This document shows, piece by piece, positions 28,000-40,700 of a DNA stretch of 64,000 nt. Positions within the stretch are counted from its first letter, which is position 1; every line of letters starts with the position of its first letter. The notes under the pieces are model-generated. The model did no database searches, had not been told where the DNA came from, and worked only from the letters and a program-made list of their open reading frames with translations. Origin of the DNA: Megaustenia siamemsis. Lineage: Eukaryota > Mollusca > Gastropoda > Stylommatophora > Ariophantidae. Location of the stretch: the NCBI GenBank assembly GCA_032433765.1, contig JAVIAB010000092.1:37811218-37875217 (forward strand), in the 5' to 3' direction. Position numbers and translations under genes: made by a program.

Positions 28000-28195
28000 T
28001 ACACTCACTGCCAGGTCCAAGTTATTTCCCAGATATTGAAAATATCTTTTGTCAGACCAACACAGTTTGAGGTTCCCCCAGCCTCTGAAGGTGCACACCA
28101 GAGATATTTTCTTGGAAAGAGGAGTGACTTTTCATGACCACATCACCCATAACATGTGACGTGGAAAAATATGGGAGCTAAAACCCCTTTAAAAA
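28000..28195 (+). mobile_element. Decayed SINE of the 29630 type
   Basis: GTGGCTGAGTAGTTAATAC is a degraded A-box region. The central block is CACACCAGAGATATTTTC, then TTGGAAAG. The end has CATGACCACATCACCC. Confidence 0.55.
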
Positions 28196-28229
28196 AAAGG
28201 TGTAGAGGAAACATTTTGTTTACTTACTA

Positions 28230-28490
28230 ATTCTTTATTATTGTTGAGCACTTTATCTTTCAGAAGGGTCCAAGTTTGATCCCCAGAAGTGCCGATTTTT
28301 TTTAGGACTGACAAGGCTCCGGGGTTCACCCAGCCTCTAAAAATGGGTACCAGAGATTTTTCTGGGAAGTAAAGGTGGCTTGGTGTGATACTGCCCACAT
28401 TACCCAAAAATGTGCCATGGTCATAGAAAAATATGGTCACTAACTATATTCCCCATATGCCTAGAAAGGCGTGGGGGTAACTTTTTTTAA
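28230..28490 (+). mobile_element. SINE of the 29630 type
   Basis: B-box-like AAGTTTGATCCCC, central block AAATGGGTACCAGAG...TTTTCTGGGAAGTAAAGG, then TACTGCCCACATTACCC and CCCATATGCC. The A-box region is degraded. Confidence 0.7.
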
Positions 28491-29129
28491 GTTTATCTTT
28501 GTTTTAGTTTTTGTGACTATAGAATAAAGTCCATTTCTCATATAAGCCAATGAAGTTGCGATTGAGTGGTTGGTGCTTTCACCTGTTTACAAAATGGTTA
28601 ATGTTGACCACCCAACCTGCAGCTTGTTTTTTTCCAATCAACATCTTTCGGATTCAACTGGAAATAGATGCTCGAGATTTTCTAGACTAAAATAGGAGAT
28701 CCTGCCTTTGTGCTGAACATGTCTTGTTTGTTCTGATGGTCATGGAAGAAGTTTAATAGTAACATCATATTTCCCATACACAGATGGATACCTTTTATGG
28801 ATAGATAACCCTTTAAGGTTTTTTAGAAATGTTTCTAGGAGTTGTTCACCAGAATAAGTGTTCATTACAGGAACAGCATTGAGGCATGTAACTCTGTGAG
28901 CATGTGTGTATGCATGTAAATAGGGAAGAAGGGAATTAGGATTATGTTAACTGAGTGCTATTCATTTTAGTATAAATTTCTTATTTATATCAGTATTTAT
29001 GATCTTAATAATTAATACAAAATTTAAATACAGTGTAGAAATTCTGAGATTATTATTACATTTCAATTTAAATCATGAAAACAAAGATATGATACTCAAA
29101 TAGCAAGTATTTAAATAAAATTGTATCTT
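28491..29129. other. Intergenic sequence, possibly old SINE material
   Basis: 28540-28820 has the layout of a very decayed SINE (CAGATGGATACC near 28782), not strong enough to call. The rest is AT-rich without features. Confidence 0.35.
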
Positions 29130-29470
29130 TAGTATGTGTATGTTTGTGCTACCACTGCCAAATCTGGACTCTAGACTCAAGAACAATGAGACAAATTACC
29201 ACTACTGAAATGAAATGTGTTAGATGTATGACAGGAAACAGGCTAAGAGATAAGATCAGAAATAATAAACTGAAAAAAAAAGTTAGGAATTATTCTTGCC
29301 ATTTGCATAAAAAAAACAACAGATAAAATGGTTTGGCCACATGATAAGACAGAAAGAGCAAAGCACAATTGAGCACACAATAAATGCTTTAAGAACACCA
29401 GACCCAAGGGTTGACTACGAAAAAGATAGATTGATGGAATATTAGAAACACTAGGAAACATAACAGCTTA
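29130..29470 (+). mobile_element. Decayed LINE C-terminal fragment
   Basis: Reads QIWTLDSRTMRQITTTEMKC, then VRCMTGNRLRDKIRN and an HLHKKNNR region, with frame breaks. It is the same family as the minus-strand copies at 53940-54800 and 57000-58600. Confidence 0.7.
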
Positions 29471-29474
29471 GTTT

Positions 29475-29612
29475 ACTTTAGTCAACAGGTCATCCTCATT
29501 TTACATCGGACAAATCCATAAGTGCTCCGATCTCTGCAGGATATCCATCAACATGTAGCGACTAATGACATCTAGGTTGTGTTGGTTCACAGATCTTTTT
29601 TTTTATTCCTGC
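29475..29612 (-). mobile_element. Fragment of RNase-H LINE 3' end
   Basis: On the minus strand GATCGGAGCACTTATGGAT and ATGAGGATGACC match the 3' end of the LINE at 61855-62986. Confidence 0.55.
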
Positions 29613-29629
29613 ATAGCACTCCTGTCTGG

Positions 29630-29888
29630 GAGCCGCGATAGCTCAGTGGTTAGTGAACTGGACTACAAACGACAAGAGGTAGGGTTTGATCCCAACCGAC
29701 AGCTTCCGGTTCACCCAGACTTTAATGGGTACCGGATTTTTTTCTGGGAAAGTAAAGTGACATGGGCGTAATTCTGACCACATTGCCCCAAAAATCATGT
29801 GCCAAAGGTCTGTAAAATTTATGGTCACTAACACCATTTTCCCGATATGCCACTTGGCGTGACGGGGGTACTTTACTTTTTTTTTTAT
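29630..29888 (+). mobile_element. Full-length tRNA-derived SINE with 17-bp target duplication
   Basis: 259 bp flanked by ATAGCACTCCTGTCTGG (29613-29629 and 29889-29905). The head reads GCGATAGCTCAGTGGTTAG (A box) and GGGTTTGATCCC (B box). The central block is AATGGGTACCGG...TTCTGGGAAAGTAAAG. The 3' end is TACTTTACTTTTTTTTT. The perfect long duplication indicates a fairly recent insertion. Confidence 0.92.
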
Positions 29889-29905
29889 ATAGCACTCCTG
29901 TCTGG

Positions 29906-31279
29906 CATCTCCACCTTGACATGATATTCATAAAGTCTGTTCATAGCTGCGGATTCAGGGTAATTTTTTTAGTTGTTTCTTCCACCAATATCCCGGATGG
30001 CTTTCAGAATATCAGAACAGTCTATTACCCTTCAACACTCAACATAAACTGGCAAGTCTGTCAGTATGTTCATTGCTATCTTACATTTGCATGCCCTGGT
30101 ATGAAATTGAAGCAGACACATTTTAGTATAGACCTCCCCAGAGACTCTTATCACTGCCATAAAGTACAGCCAGTCGCAATCTTTTTGAACATACTCAATG
30201 AGTCACTGAGGAAACATAACAGCAGCAGAGGCCAACAAAAGAGCAGAAGACTACAAACTATATCTCCCTTCAGTGACAAAAAAAATATATATGTTTTCAC
30301 ACGCTAAACAATGATAAAGAAAGAGAAAAGTTAAAGGTAATATAAATGTACCCAAAAACTCTATTCAGTAAATGGTCTTCACTACCAGAAAGCTTGCATT
30401 CTTCAGAATTCTGTTTGTTGAATGTTCTTAATGATAAAAAACGTACATGCTGCCTTTAAGGAGGACATGATTTTCTCCCTTTGTAAGACATTTTTTGTTG
30501 TCTGATGTACTGATTTGCCTTTATAAAGATGGAAGGTATGAATTTTATCCAAACTTATAGCTGTTAATCTGTACCAAAATTCAACATTTCACTATATATT
30601 TTAACTCTAGAAATTAAGGCAATCGGTGAAGGTGGTCATATATTAAAAGAAGAAAGAAAAACATGACTATCTAGACTGTGTAAGCTGGGAGTGAAGAGTT
30701 GTGTTGCCAGAATGGAGCTATATTCTGGATGAATGAGAGGATTTGTCAACCAACACTGAAATGGCACAATTAGTCAATGTATGATGATGAATACATTGGG
30801 AAGAAGATCTGTGCACCTATGGATCTGTATGGAGTGCTGTGATGATGTTCCTAATTTAACATAATGCAATATAAAGGAGGAGAAGAGCAAGAGGCAGACC
30901 CAGAGAAAGATTGACAACACAACATGAAAGAAATGCTGCTACAAAAACATTAATTGGCAATGACAGAAGTCATCAAAAGGGTGATAATCAGAACCTTGTA
31001 TCACCCTCGACACCTCAATGGGACAAGAGGAAGTGAGGAAAAGAAAATAAGTAAAAGTGGTAATTGATTTATACAAACTTAGAGAAAAGTGCAGCTGTTT
31101 GCTGTAACTTTCAAAATATTAAAAGTTGCAGTTTGGTGTCTTTACCCTCACCAAAGGTGGTTGCATGTAAATGTGAATATGTAAATGAGATAACCTGAGA
31201 GAAAAAAACCTGGGTGTCATGAGGAGACAAGATTAGCAACAAGACAGTACATGAAGTACAACTTGTACAAACAGAACAG
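29906..31279. other. Intergenic sequence with LINE traces
   Basis: 30790-30850 (GATCTGTGCACCTATGGATC, then GTGCTGTGATGATG) is a + strand relic of the RNase-H LINE 3' tail. 30870-30950 has a basic LINE-like stretch. No gene is recognised. Confidence 0.4.
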
Positions 31280-31545
31280 TCAATGCTAAAATGTTTTGGT
31301 CAGACATCATCATCATGTGCCATACTGATTGGCATAGTTGATCATGTCCTTCCACAATTTTCTGTCCTCAGTGCTTGTTATCAAATCTGTTGTTGACTGT
31401 TTTCCATGCCACAACACAGAGCTATCTAGTATCTTCTCTCTTTGTCATCTACAATCTCTCTTTCCCTTTATTTTGCCAGTTGTAACCAAGTATTTCACCT
31501 TCCCTTTTCTCATTATGTGCTAAAAAAAATGTTGATTATTTCTTT
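31280..31545 (-). mobile_element. RTE-like LINE, distal 3' part
   Basis: Minus strand reads LWHGKQSTTDLITSTEDRKL, then WKDMINYANQYGT, stop: the C-terminal end typical of RTE-like elements. It continues at 31646 after a short insertion. Confidence 0.72.
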
Positions 31546-31645
31546 TAAATAAAATTAAAAACTGCTAGAACAAAAATTCAGAGAAGGAGTATCTTGGTCT
31601 ACGCCCTATGGGCCGGCTATGGCTCGAAAGGTCAAAAGTTTTCTT
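31546..31645 (+). mobile_element. GATA-family 3' fragment inserted in RTE copy
   Basis: Contains ATCTTGGTCTACGCCCTATG and GGCTCGAAAGGTCAAA, the end of the family seen at 18430 and 59361. TTTCTTTTAA occurs on both flanks (about 31536-31545 and 31641-31650), consistent with a target duplication. Confidence 0.65.
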
Positions 31646-32460
31646 TTAAGAGCTTGCTCTTTGTATTGGCCTCTTTGAGAATTTCCTCATTGGTCTGCTG
31701 TCCAAGGAATCCACAACATTCTTCTTGAGAAATCCATCTCTGTGGCCTCTAATCATCTTTTCATTTGTTTGTCTACTGTCCATAATTCGCTTCCATAGGT
31801 CAAAAATGGCTCTATATAACATTGATGAACTCTCTTTCTCATTTTTTTTTACATATATTTGTTGCACAAGGTGTTTACATTTTCTGAAATGCTACTTTGG
31901 CCTGTGTTATTCTGCTTTTTGTTTCAGTGGTGCATCTGCAAGTATTTGATGCTCTGCACTTGTTTCTGATTTGCTTCACTTGTTTTTGTGTTGCATGGTG
32001 ATAGTGATTGTTTCTTCGTTATGACCATTACTTCTGTTTTCTTACTGTTTAGGCTGAGACCTTTCTTGTTGCTTTCTTTCACTATTATGTCTATCTATTC
32101 TTGTAGTTCATTCTTTGTCTCTGCTTTTAAGACTGTATCATCTGCATAGCGTTTATGTTGTGACCATTGACTTCAATTCCTTATTGATCTCATATTTTCA
32201 CTGTAAAGTGAGAACAAATTCAGTGAGAGAACGCTACCATGTCTGGCTCCTTGTTTTATATATTGGAACTGTCCTGTTTGGTTATAAATTCTTATTTCTG
32301 CTGTTTGTTGCCAATACATATTTTTGTATGATTCTCAGATCCTTTCCATCAATGTTTAGTTTCTCCCGCATATTGATTATTTCCACAAGCTTTATTTTGT
32401 CAAATTATTTTGTGTAGTCTATGGCCAAGTATGCAGAATATAATTATAACAACAAAATAA
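31646..32460 (-). mobile_element. RTE-like LINE, RT to C-terminal region, decayed
   Basis: From 32460 down, fragments in shifting frames match the better copy at 34405-35352: DYTK.FDK, an INGQQTA-like thumb, a degraded active-site region, [16 protein letters not shown] and AIFDLWKRIMDSRQTNEK-like segments. Multiple frameshifts and stops. Confidence 0.68.
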
Positions 32461-34082
32461 TACTTAAAATTATTTTTTTTTAATGAGCAACTTTTAAGAA
32501 CACACACGCTCATAGGGTAAGACTATTTTTTTTTTAAATATTAAACTATTCTTGACAGTAGATATTAGATTGAACTCAAGCCAGAAGTAACACGTTGTGA
32601 CACTCTCTCTTTTTCTATCTTTCTCCCTTTAGCAAACTTCTGCACTTGGTGATAGTAGAGAATTGGCAAAGTATATTTTGTGTGTATGTATATATATAGT
32701 TGTTTTTGATAAGTCATTAACTGTTTTTAAAATAAATAAGTCATTAAGGTGATGACACCACATTTGTGTTCATTCGTATAAATTATGGATATGTGTAGGT
32801 ACTATAATGTTCTTTTGTATTATATTTTTTCAGTATTGTCACAATTTGTGTCTTTCACTGTTTCATGTGTACCAGTGATGTCATCTTGTAGATACCATAT
32901 ATACAATAAAAATGTAATAAAGTAAAAGTTTTTTTAAAATTTTGCAATAAGCCGCATGTCTGGGTAATTATATTTCTTTATGTAGCTTGTATTGCATTTT
33001 TTTTACACCTGATTAAACAAAGAAAAAGAAGATTGCAGTTTTGTGCTAGCAGAAAATAAAGTTTACAACAAAAGTTTACTGAATTATAAGAATAAATATA
33101 GAATAGTAGTAGGGTATAGTCCTCAGGATTAGTAAGAATTTTTTTATATGGAAGGTTGTTTTACTTTAAAATTAACATTTCAATGATTATTCAGCAGGTG
33201 ACCCAGGTTCAGTTCTTAAAAGGGACATACTCTTTATGTATTCAGAAAAAACCACTTCATTTAATTTTTATAAAGTTTGCTTGAGTTGCTGTCTTCAGTT
33301 TTATATGAAGAAGTTAGTGCAATCATTAGAATGGTATTTAAAATAGTCTTCTTATGCTATTTAAAGTAGACTTCTTATGGTATTTTAATAGATGCCCACA
33401 TAAGGTTTTTATTTTCTTAGTAAAGTCTATTCATTATCTTTGTTCAAGAGAACAGTTTTGCAGGGAGTCAACAAAAAAACTGATAGAATAACTGGCTGTA
33501 AAGATAGATAGTAGATCACCTATGCAGGCACAGTAGTTAATGGCAATGAGTAGACCATTACATGCTTGTTAGGGATAGTATTTTTTCACAGCTCACTTGT
33601 AAAGCATTTTGTTACATTCATGTAACATGTGAATACTTAATTTGACATAAACTATTAAACCAAATGGATTAATATGTTTTAAAGAAGGTTTCACTAATTC
33701 TACATTTGTCTTTATTGCTTGATATATATTTTAGGGTATGCTAATTTATGCAGAAATTGTTATCTACAAGCTCTTTAGCACCCGTGTGGAAATTAGCAGA
33801 AATTATTTTGGAATTATATTTTATATAAAAACTGAACATATGTGTTAATGTGAAGTCCAAAATTGATAAGTTTCAAAGAAAAAATATGAAATTTTGTCTA
33901 GCAAACTCATACAATTCAGATTTAAGTGACAAAAGTTTGTCAGTGCCTTATCCTTGTGTTCCATCTGAAGCTGGGAATTAAGAAGATGGATTCAGTGGGC
34001 ACATCAAGTGCCAAGTAAATACTTTCCATTTTGTTATAAATTTTTTGATTGTCAAGTTATTAATTCATTATATCTTTTCAAG
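32461..34082. other. Intergenic AT-rich sequence
   Basis: No feature is recognised. Confidence 0.45.
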
Positions 34083-35516
34083 AGATTGAAGCCATGGGTG
34101 ATTTTGTTTTGGAAATAATAACAAAAATATTGAATGATAACAGCGGATATATACCAGACGACATGCTCAAATCAATATTCATAGCCCTACCAAAGATATC
34201 GGGTGCGATTGAATGCGATGATCATCGCACAATAAGCCTTATGAGTCATATGACTAAGATATTACTAAGAATCATCATGCGAAGAGTGCGAAACAAAATC
34301 AGTCCAGAAATTAGCGATGAAATGAACAGTGTGGTTTTGTTAGAGATAAAGGAACAAGCAATGCCATTTATATCATAAGATCTTTAGTAGAAAGAGCCAT
34401 AGAGGTGAAAACAGATCTGTACCTATGTTTCATAGATTACACCAAGGCATTTGACAAAGTAAAGCACCAAGAAATAATAACAATTTTAGAAAGCATAAAC
34501 GTAGACAGCAAAGATCTAAGAATAATAAAGAACATGTACTGGCAACAAACAGCGGCCATAAGAATTGGAAACCAATTGGGAATGTTTCAACAAATTAAAC
34601 AGGGTGTTAGACAAGGTTGTGTGCTGTCACCAGATTTGTTTAATATTTATAGTGAGATTATTTTAAGATCCATAAGGGGCATGCCTGGAATAACAATTGG
34701 TGGTCATAACATAAATAATCTAAGGTATGCTGATGATACAGTCTTAATCGCTAAGAGTGAAAATGTGTTACAAGAAATGTTGGACATTATAGTGAAAGAA
34801 AGCAAAAATAAAGGACTCAGCCTTAATAGCAAAAAGACAGAAGTAATGGTAACAACAAAGAAAAAGACATAACCTCAGTGCAAAATAAAGACAAGTGGAA
34901 CAATATTAAAACAAGTAAATGAATTTAAATATTTGGGAACTTTGTTAACCTCAGACGGAAGATGTACAAAAGAGGTGAGATGCAGATTGGCTCAGGCAAA
35001 AGCAGCTTTCCAAAAAATGAGGAAGATACTATACAATCCATTTTTTACAATAGAAACAAGAAAAGGAATTCTTAAATGTTACATAGAGCCAGTTTTAACA
35101 TATGGATGCGAATCATGGACAATAGGACAACAGACAAGAAAATCACTGGAGTCTGTAGAAATGTGGTTTTACAGAAGAATATTGAGAGTACCATGGACAG
35201 CTAAGAAGAGTAATGAAGATGTTCTGAGAGAGGTCAAAGCAAAAAGAGAGCTAATTTCCAATATTAGGAAGAAACAATCATCATTTTTTGGCCATGTAAT
35301 GAGAAGAGAACAACTCGAATATATTGTAACAACTGGAAAAATTGAGGGATGAAGAGATAGAGGGAAGCAAAGAGAAAAAAATACCAGACATCTTAAGAGA
35401 ATGGCTTGGCAGAAGGTCAACAACAGAAATGATAAATAGCTGCAGAGATCGAAAGTTGTGGAGAGACATGATCACCTACGCCAGCAGGCCCGGTACTTGA
35501 TGATGATGATGATGAT
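34083..35516 (+). mobile_element. RTE-like LINE, 5'-truncated
   Basis: RT to C-terminus. From about 34090 it reads MGDFVLEIITKILND, then a +1 frameshift near 34345 leads to [13 protein letters not shown] (motif A), [14 protein letters not shown] (motif B) and [11 protein letters not shown] (motif C, catalytic YADD intact). An in-frame TAA at 34870-34872 breaks the chain before GTLLTSDGRC, LTYGCESWTIG, YRRILRVPWTAKKSNEDVL and FFGHVMRREQLEYI. A TGA near 35350 follows GKIEG. The 3' tail is (GAT)n at about 35499-35516, typical of RTE elements. It is not functional but is the best-preserved RT in the window. Confidence 0.9.
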
Positions 35517-36639
35517 ATCTGTTCAATTATAGAGTTGTTATACAGTATGATGTTGAGTAAATGGCATGATATTTTGTAATTGATGGTATTTGAAATATTT
35601 TTCAATTTTAATGTTGTTTTAATGAATAAAAAAATACAACTATAACTTAGTAAACACTAGATGTTTAACTGGAATGTCTGTTCTGCTTTCTATCCCTTTG
35701 CTCATAAATATAAAATTATAGATAAATGATCATTGGTTATAGAGAATTCAGAATACCACATCCATTCTCTTATAACACTATAAAATATTGCAGAAACATG
35801 AAACACGATTATAGAATTAAATGTAAGATTAAATGTCTGGCTGATAAAATATGACACTTTCAATTTCAAAAGTGTTATTTTATTTTACACAAATGTGGCT
35901 TATTTCTTTTATCAATATTCAGGAATTTTTTTTCCAAAAATTACATAAAAAGTATGTGAGATCAGTTCGTGCTGATGTTTTGTATATGTTAATTTAAGTT
36001 GTTAAATTGTTAGCACTTTTAAAATATTTCAAAAGAATAGTTTTGTGTTATAAATAATAGTGTATATTTAAGTGTTCATTGTTATTTGTGAAGAAAAATT
36101 GTATTGTGTTAAATATTTCACAATTTCATATCTCCACCATATTTCATTGTAGCTCAGGGCTCTAAATTTTGTATACACAGAAATTAAACTCAGTTTCATT
36201 TTTTAGTGGCCGGGATGAGTATTGACAAGTAGTAATATATTGGTTAATGCCATTTGAAGAAAACCAAGTATAAAATAATAAATGTACACTCAATTTCACT
36301 TCTTTTTGTCAAAAAAGCAGTAACCAGGAAGCTAAAAACACAGTATATCACAGAAGCGTAAAAATATCCTAAATAAATATTATGTAAATAGACAAGTCAT
36401 TTATCTTAAATACATTGTAATCCTGAAGTTTGCATACATTAAAAATTGTTATAAAGCTGTTATTACTTTATTCAGACTCATTTGATTCATTTATTATGTA
36501 AAATGTGCCAAATTCCTGGATCACTTTCATTGTCTGTTACATTATATATCATAGCACATTTGCAATATATGGTTTTTTCTATTTGGTTTAAATGTGCTTG
36601 AGAATGCATGGTAACATTATAATCCACCAGTGCCATAGA
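35517..36639. other. Intergenic AT-rich sequence
   Basis: No feature is recognised. Confidence 0.45.
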
Positions 36640-36870
36640 CCTTTATAAAAGTGACTTACCAGAGAGCCTTACTGGACCATTTTTTTCTTGGGCACAAACC
36701 AACACAGCAGTCAGTGGCCTGATAATATACCTTGTACTGTCTTGTAGAGGAAGAAAAGTTTGTCCATTTTACACTACACAGTCTGTAGTCATCCTTTGTA
36801 GTTTGCCTCAAGTCTAGCCCACACTATTTATCTTTGTTTTTTACTGCCAGGTTGCCCTATTGTCATATTT
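36640..36870. repeat. Unnamed repeat related to 3400-3560
   Basis: Shares ordered blocks with the first intersectin intron (GTCAGTGGCC-like, CCTTGTACTGTCTTGTA, CAAGTCTAGCCCACACT). Both copies are old. The family is unknown. Confidence 0.4.
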
Positions 36871-36949
36871 TTGCAAACATCACTTATAAATTCTAATAAT
36901 AATAGAAGTTGCATGTCCAGAGAAAGATTGGTATTACCCCAATCTGTTA

Positions 36950-37930
36950 ACACTGGTTTCAGTACAATCTAATGTTTCTTTCTCCAACAAGACAAGCTTT
37001 GATGCGGCAAGGTATACTTCCCACAATGATTGTAGGTAATTTTGTGTCAGACTGCCCCACTATGTTTCAGCTGCCTTCAATTTTCAATGTCTCTGAGCTA
37101 ATTCCTTTTTAAAGGAATCTTTAGTAGTGTACAAATGTTTTCAATTGGAGCTGTTGTTGGGCCACTACAGTACTGTCACTTTCTCCTCTTGCTGCCATGC
37201 TTTGTTGGTATGAGCTATATGATTTGGGGTAATTGTCATGTTGAAATGTGCACTTGTTGGATACATGACCTACAGAAGATGTCCCTCTAGTATGCCAATC
37301 TATCTTTCAGGAGAATTCATCTGAAAATACAATCTGGAATGGTACCGTTTTGTGACACCCCTCCTCATAGATGGATTTTTGAGCCTATTTTGGTCACTGG
37401 TACACAGGCATTACAAAGTCTTTAGTACAAATATTTATTTGAGCAGGATAAAACCAAACAGAACATTCAACTGAAATAATTCACATCATCCATGACAAAT
37501 TGTAGTGTTTGTGGCACCAGTTCAAGTACATCTGTTTGTGAGTCTCTGTGAGCAATAGTGACAGAGTGTTAAAAAAAATTCATTCTGTTTAGACAATAAC
37601 ATTAGGTACCGATGGACTTCTTCTCTTGATCATGTACTGACATATGTTTTCTACAATCGTCATTGAGTGATTTGGATGAGACAACAATGATCCTTTGTGT
37701 CCAAAATTCTTGGCCTCCCACTACCTTCTTTTCACTCAATTCTGTTAAATTCTTTTAATGTGCAGTAAGACAGTTTGGTCAAGAATGCTCAAGGTTTTAG
37801 AAATGTTGGAACATGTTTGATTTTCTTCATTCCAAAGCTGCAAAAATAACAGGTGCTTTGGCTTTGTATCCATTTTCTACCACCAGTAATTAGAGATTGT
37901 CATATACTCTTTTATTACAGGATTTTATTA
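36950..37930 (-). pseudogene. Decayed Tc1/mariner-like transposase
   Basis: Minus strand, in changing frames: IVFSDEFS (like the IFSDESKF motif), FQHDNYPKSYSS (like FQQDNDPKHTSK, the second catalytic Asp region), and a final SIPCRIKACL (like SMPRRIQAVI). The order and spacing fit a Tc1-type DDE transposase, but frameshifts and stops are numerous. No terminal inverted repeats were found by eye. Confidence 0.45.
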
Positions 37931-39399
37931 TATGTTATTAATTTTTGTCTAACTGTTGGTGCTGTTTGCTCACTGAAGTGGGGTGCAGAAATGAGGCAGA
38001 ACTTGCATACTTAATCATATTTCAGCATATTTAGCTCAGTAGTAAGACTGTCCATTTTTTTAAAAATTCTATATTTATATAAATATATGACAAATAAATT
38101 TTGGAGTGATCGAATAAATGTTATAATTTCTTATAGCCTGTTAGTATCACTATTATTATGTGCAGCTTTGGATATAAAGAAATACTGTATAAATAACATA
38201 TATTAATTTGTATCATTGCATTTCTATTCTTTTCCTTTTTCTCAACTATTTATACCTTCAATGTTTTATATTTTCATTTACTTTCCTATCCATTTTTAAA
38301 GTATATTGTCAAAGAAAGTTAACACTGTTTTTTTGTATATTTGTTAACAGCTTTCAGAGCTTTAATAGTTTCAGCATTCTGTTTAATTTTCTTCAAACAA
38401 TTCCTTCTTTAAGTTCTTAGCTGCTCATTGAATGTGCAGCACACTCCCCAGACTATACGAATAATTTCAGTTATGAGGTATTATTATGTCTACAACACTC
38501 AGGAAAAATATACACGTAATCAACGACTTCAAAAAACAAAGAAAAATGGAGATATCTCTTTGCCTGAAATGATTCGTTGATCTGCTGCCTTGGAAAGTCT
38601 CCGTTCATAATATTATTAATTTATTATTATTGGTCCCCAGACTATAATTATCTACAGCTGCAGATATTTCTTCTTCCATTCATAAAATGACATTCCTACT
38701 TCAACAAATATCCTTAAAAGTTCATTAATTGGGTATAAATGCAAAGGGTTGCGGTTTACAGCAATCTGTGATATCTGCATCTTTCAACCCAACATGTCTG
38801 ACTCCACTGCATTTTTGTTGTTACAGGGCTTATCTTGTCTTTTTAACTGCCCACTCACTTGACCAGACTTGTTGTTCTCTTACCAGGCTCACCGTGGGGA
38901 GGTGGAGTAAGGTCTTGATTAATTTTTTTTCACTGATCCCAATGGTAGTTGTCAGAGATAAGTCATTAACCATTTTGAGCCCAGATGCTGTTGGGCATCT
39001 TGAGGCCCAAATGATACTTAATGCTTTTCTAATTTTTGTCTAAATTGTACTTCCATGCATAAGTTTATGTTCTATTTAGCCCAGAAAGACTCACTTCCTC
39101 TGCCTGAGATTTATTGTCTACCAAGTTTTTTTTTTTAGTTGGCTGCATTAGCTGAAGTATTGTATTTTCTAAGAAATGTCTAAAATCAAAACGATTCCAG
39201 TCATATAAATTTCTGAGTTATATATAAATATTGTCACATTTATCCCTACATTATTATATATATGTTTTTGTTCATGTTTCTGTATTGAATATAATCAATG
39301 TTAAACTTAATTGTATTGTCAGTAGATATTACTAATTTATGCTCACTTCACATTCTGCCATAAGCACTCTTCATTTGCATGTTTTAACATTTTAAGTTA
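37931..39399. other. Intergenic AT-rich sequence
   Basis: No gene is recognised. The 104-codon frame at 38729-39043 shows no known domain and is probably chance. Confidence 0.4.
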
Positions 39400-40700
39400 T
39401 ATACCTTTATGTTATTATTTCTCTTCTTCATTATAACATTAATGATATTGTGCTTCTCCACATTTAAGGTTGGCTGACTTGGATTACCATTTAATCTCTC
39501 TTATCTTGATGCATTGTGATTGATTCCCCAGGCCTCTCTTTATATTATCAGTCCACCAGACTTGACCTTTCTCTGTCTCTTCTTACATTGTCTTTATCCT
39601 TTTAAAATTAATCTTGATATTCTTGGTATGTGTCTTTATATATGCCCAACATATATTTAATTTATTTGCTAAATAATTTGTAGACAGTTCTTTCTTTATT
39701 ATAAGTAATAGCAAAGCTTCAATATTTGTTTTCTTCCTCTGCCTGATTCTTCAAAGATTCATTTTTTATGGCTTCATTTATCTTTTCTAGAGTCTTATTT
39801 ATTTTACTTTCCTCAGCCTCTGTTCCCTTTTAGTGTAAAGGGAAAATGAAATATTTAGGTCAATACTTTGTAGTGTCTACTAGAGGCTAGTCATTATGAT
39901 GTCTGCTGCTTCATCAATCCATTTAATCTTTTAAATCTACCTTTTACCCTCTTTCCATTGTTTCTAAGTGTTAATGCTCCCTGAGGGATGCTGTCTGGTG
40001 ATGGTTACATGTCCAAATGTATAATTTGGTAATTCCTAATATAATCCAGCACTGGTGTTACTGCAGCTCTTTTTGTTATATTCTTATTTCTGATTCTGTC
40101 TCTTGTCACATTCAGTATTAATTTAAGACATCTCTGACAATGTTTTCATTTTTCTTTGGATGTTAATGTCCAAGTTAGATGATGATAAAAGTGTTTCAAG
40201 AGGTATTGTATTCTCATTGTAGTTGGTCTTACATGTTTGTTCTGTAGTTTTTGGAACCAATAACCTCTCACTTGGTTTGCTTTGCAGCAAAATGTTGTAT
40301 TTCCCATTCTATTAGTATTTAAAATCTATCATCTGCTTTATTATTTTTGTTTTCATTGAAAATTTGTGCTTTCTTTTCTTTTGTTGCTACATTTCTGACT
40401 TGTCTTATCTGGGCTAATTTTCATATTGTGATCCTTGTACATGTTGTTCAAATCATTTTGATGTTGTTTTAATTAGTTTTCTTTTGTTGCAGTTAGTACT
40501 TGGCCATCTGCAGAAAGAAACTCTGTGAGGATGTTATCTTCATTTGTGTTAGTCATTTGTGGTCTATGTATGTGAACAGCAGGGTGACAGTACACATCCT
40601 TGTCATATTCCTAATCTGATGGTCTCTGAGATGGTCCCTCCAGTTCTTACTTTGCATTGACTGTTTTGATAAAGGCTCTAACACATGCAGATAAGATGGT
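39400..40700 (-). mobile_element. Very decayed LINE
   Basis: Minus strand fragments include IRLGI.QGCVLSP (RT motif B) near 40600-40640 and a lysine-rich tail further on. It is too mutated for a family assignment, and the boundaries are rough. Confidence 0.4.

Noticed and set aside
38729..39043. 104-codon frame as a small gene
   Set aside because: No domain, no splice or promoter context, and surrounded by AT-rich intergenic DNA.
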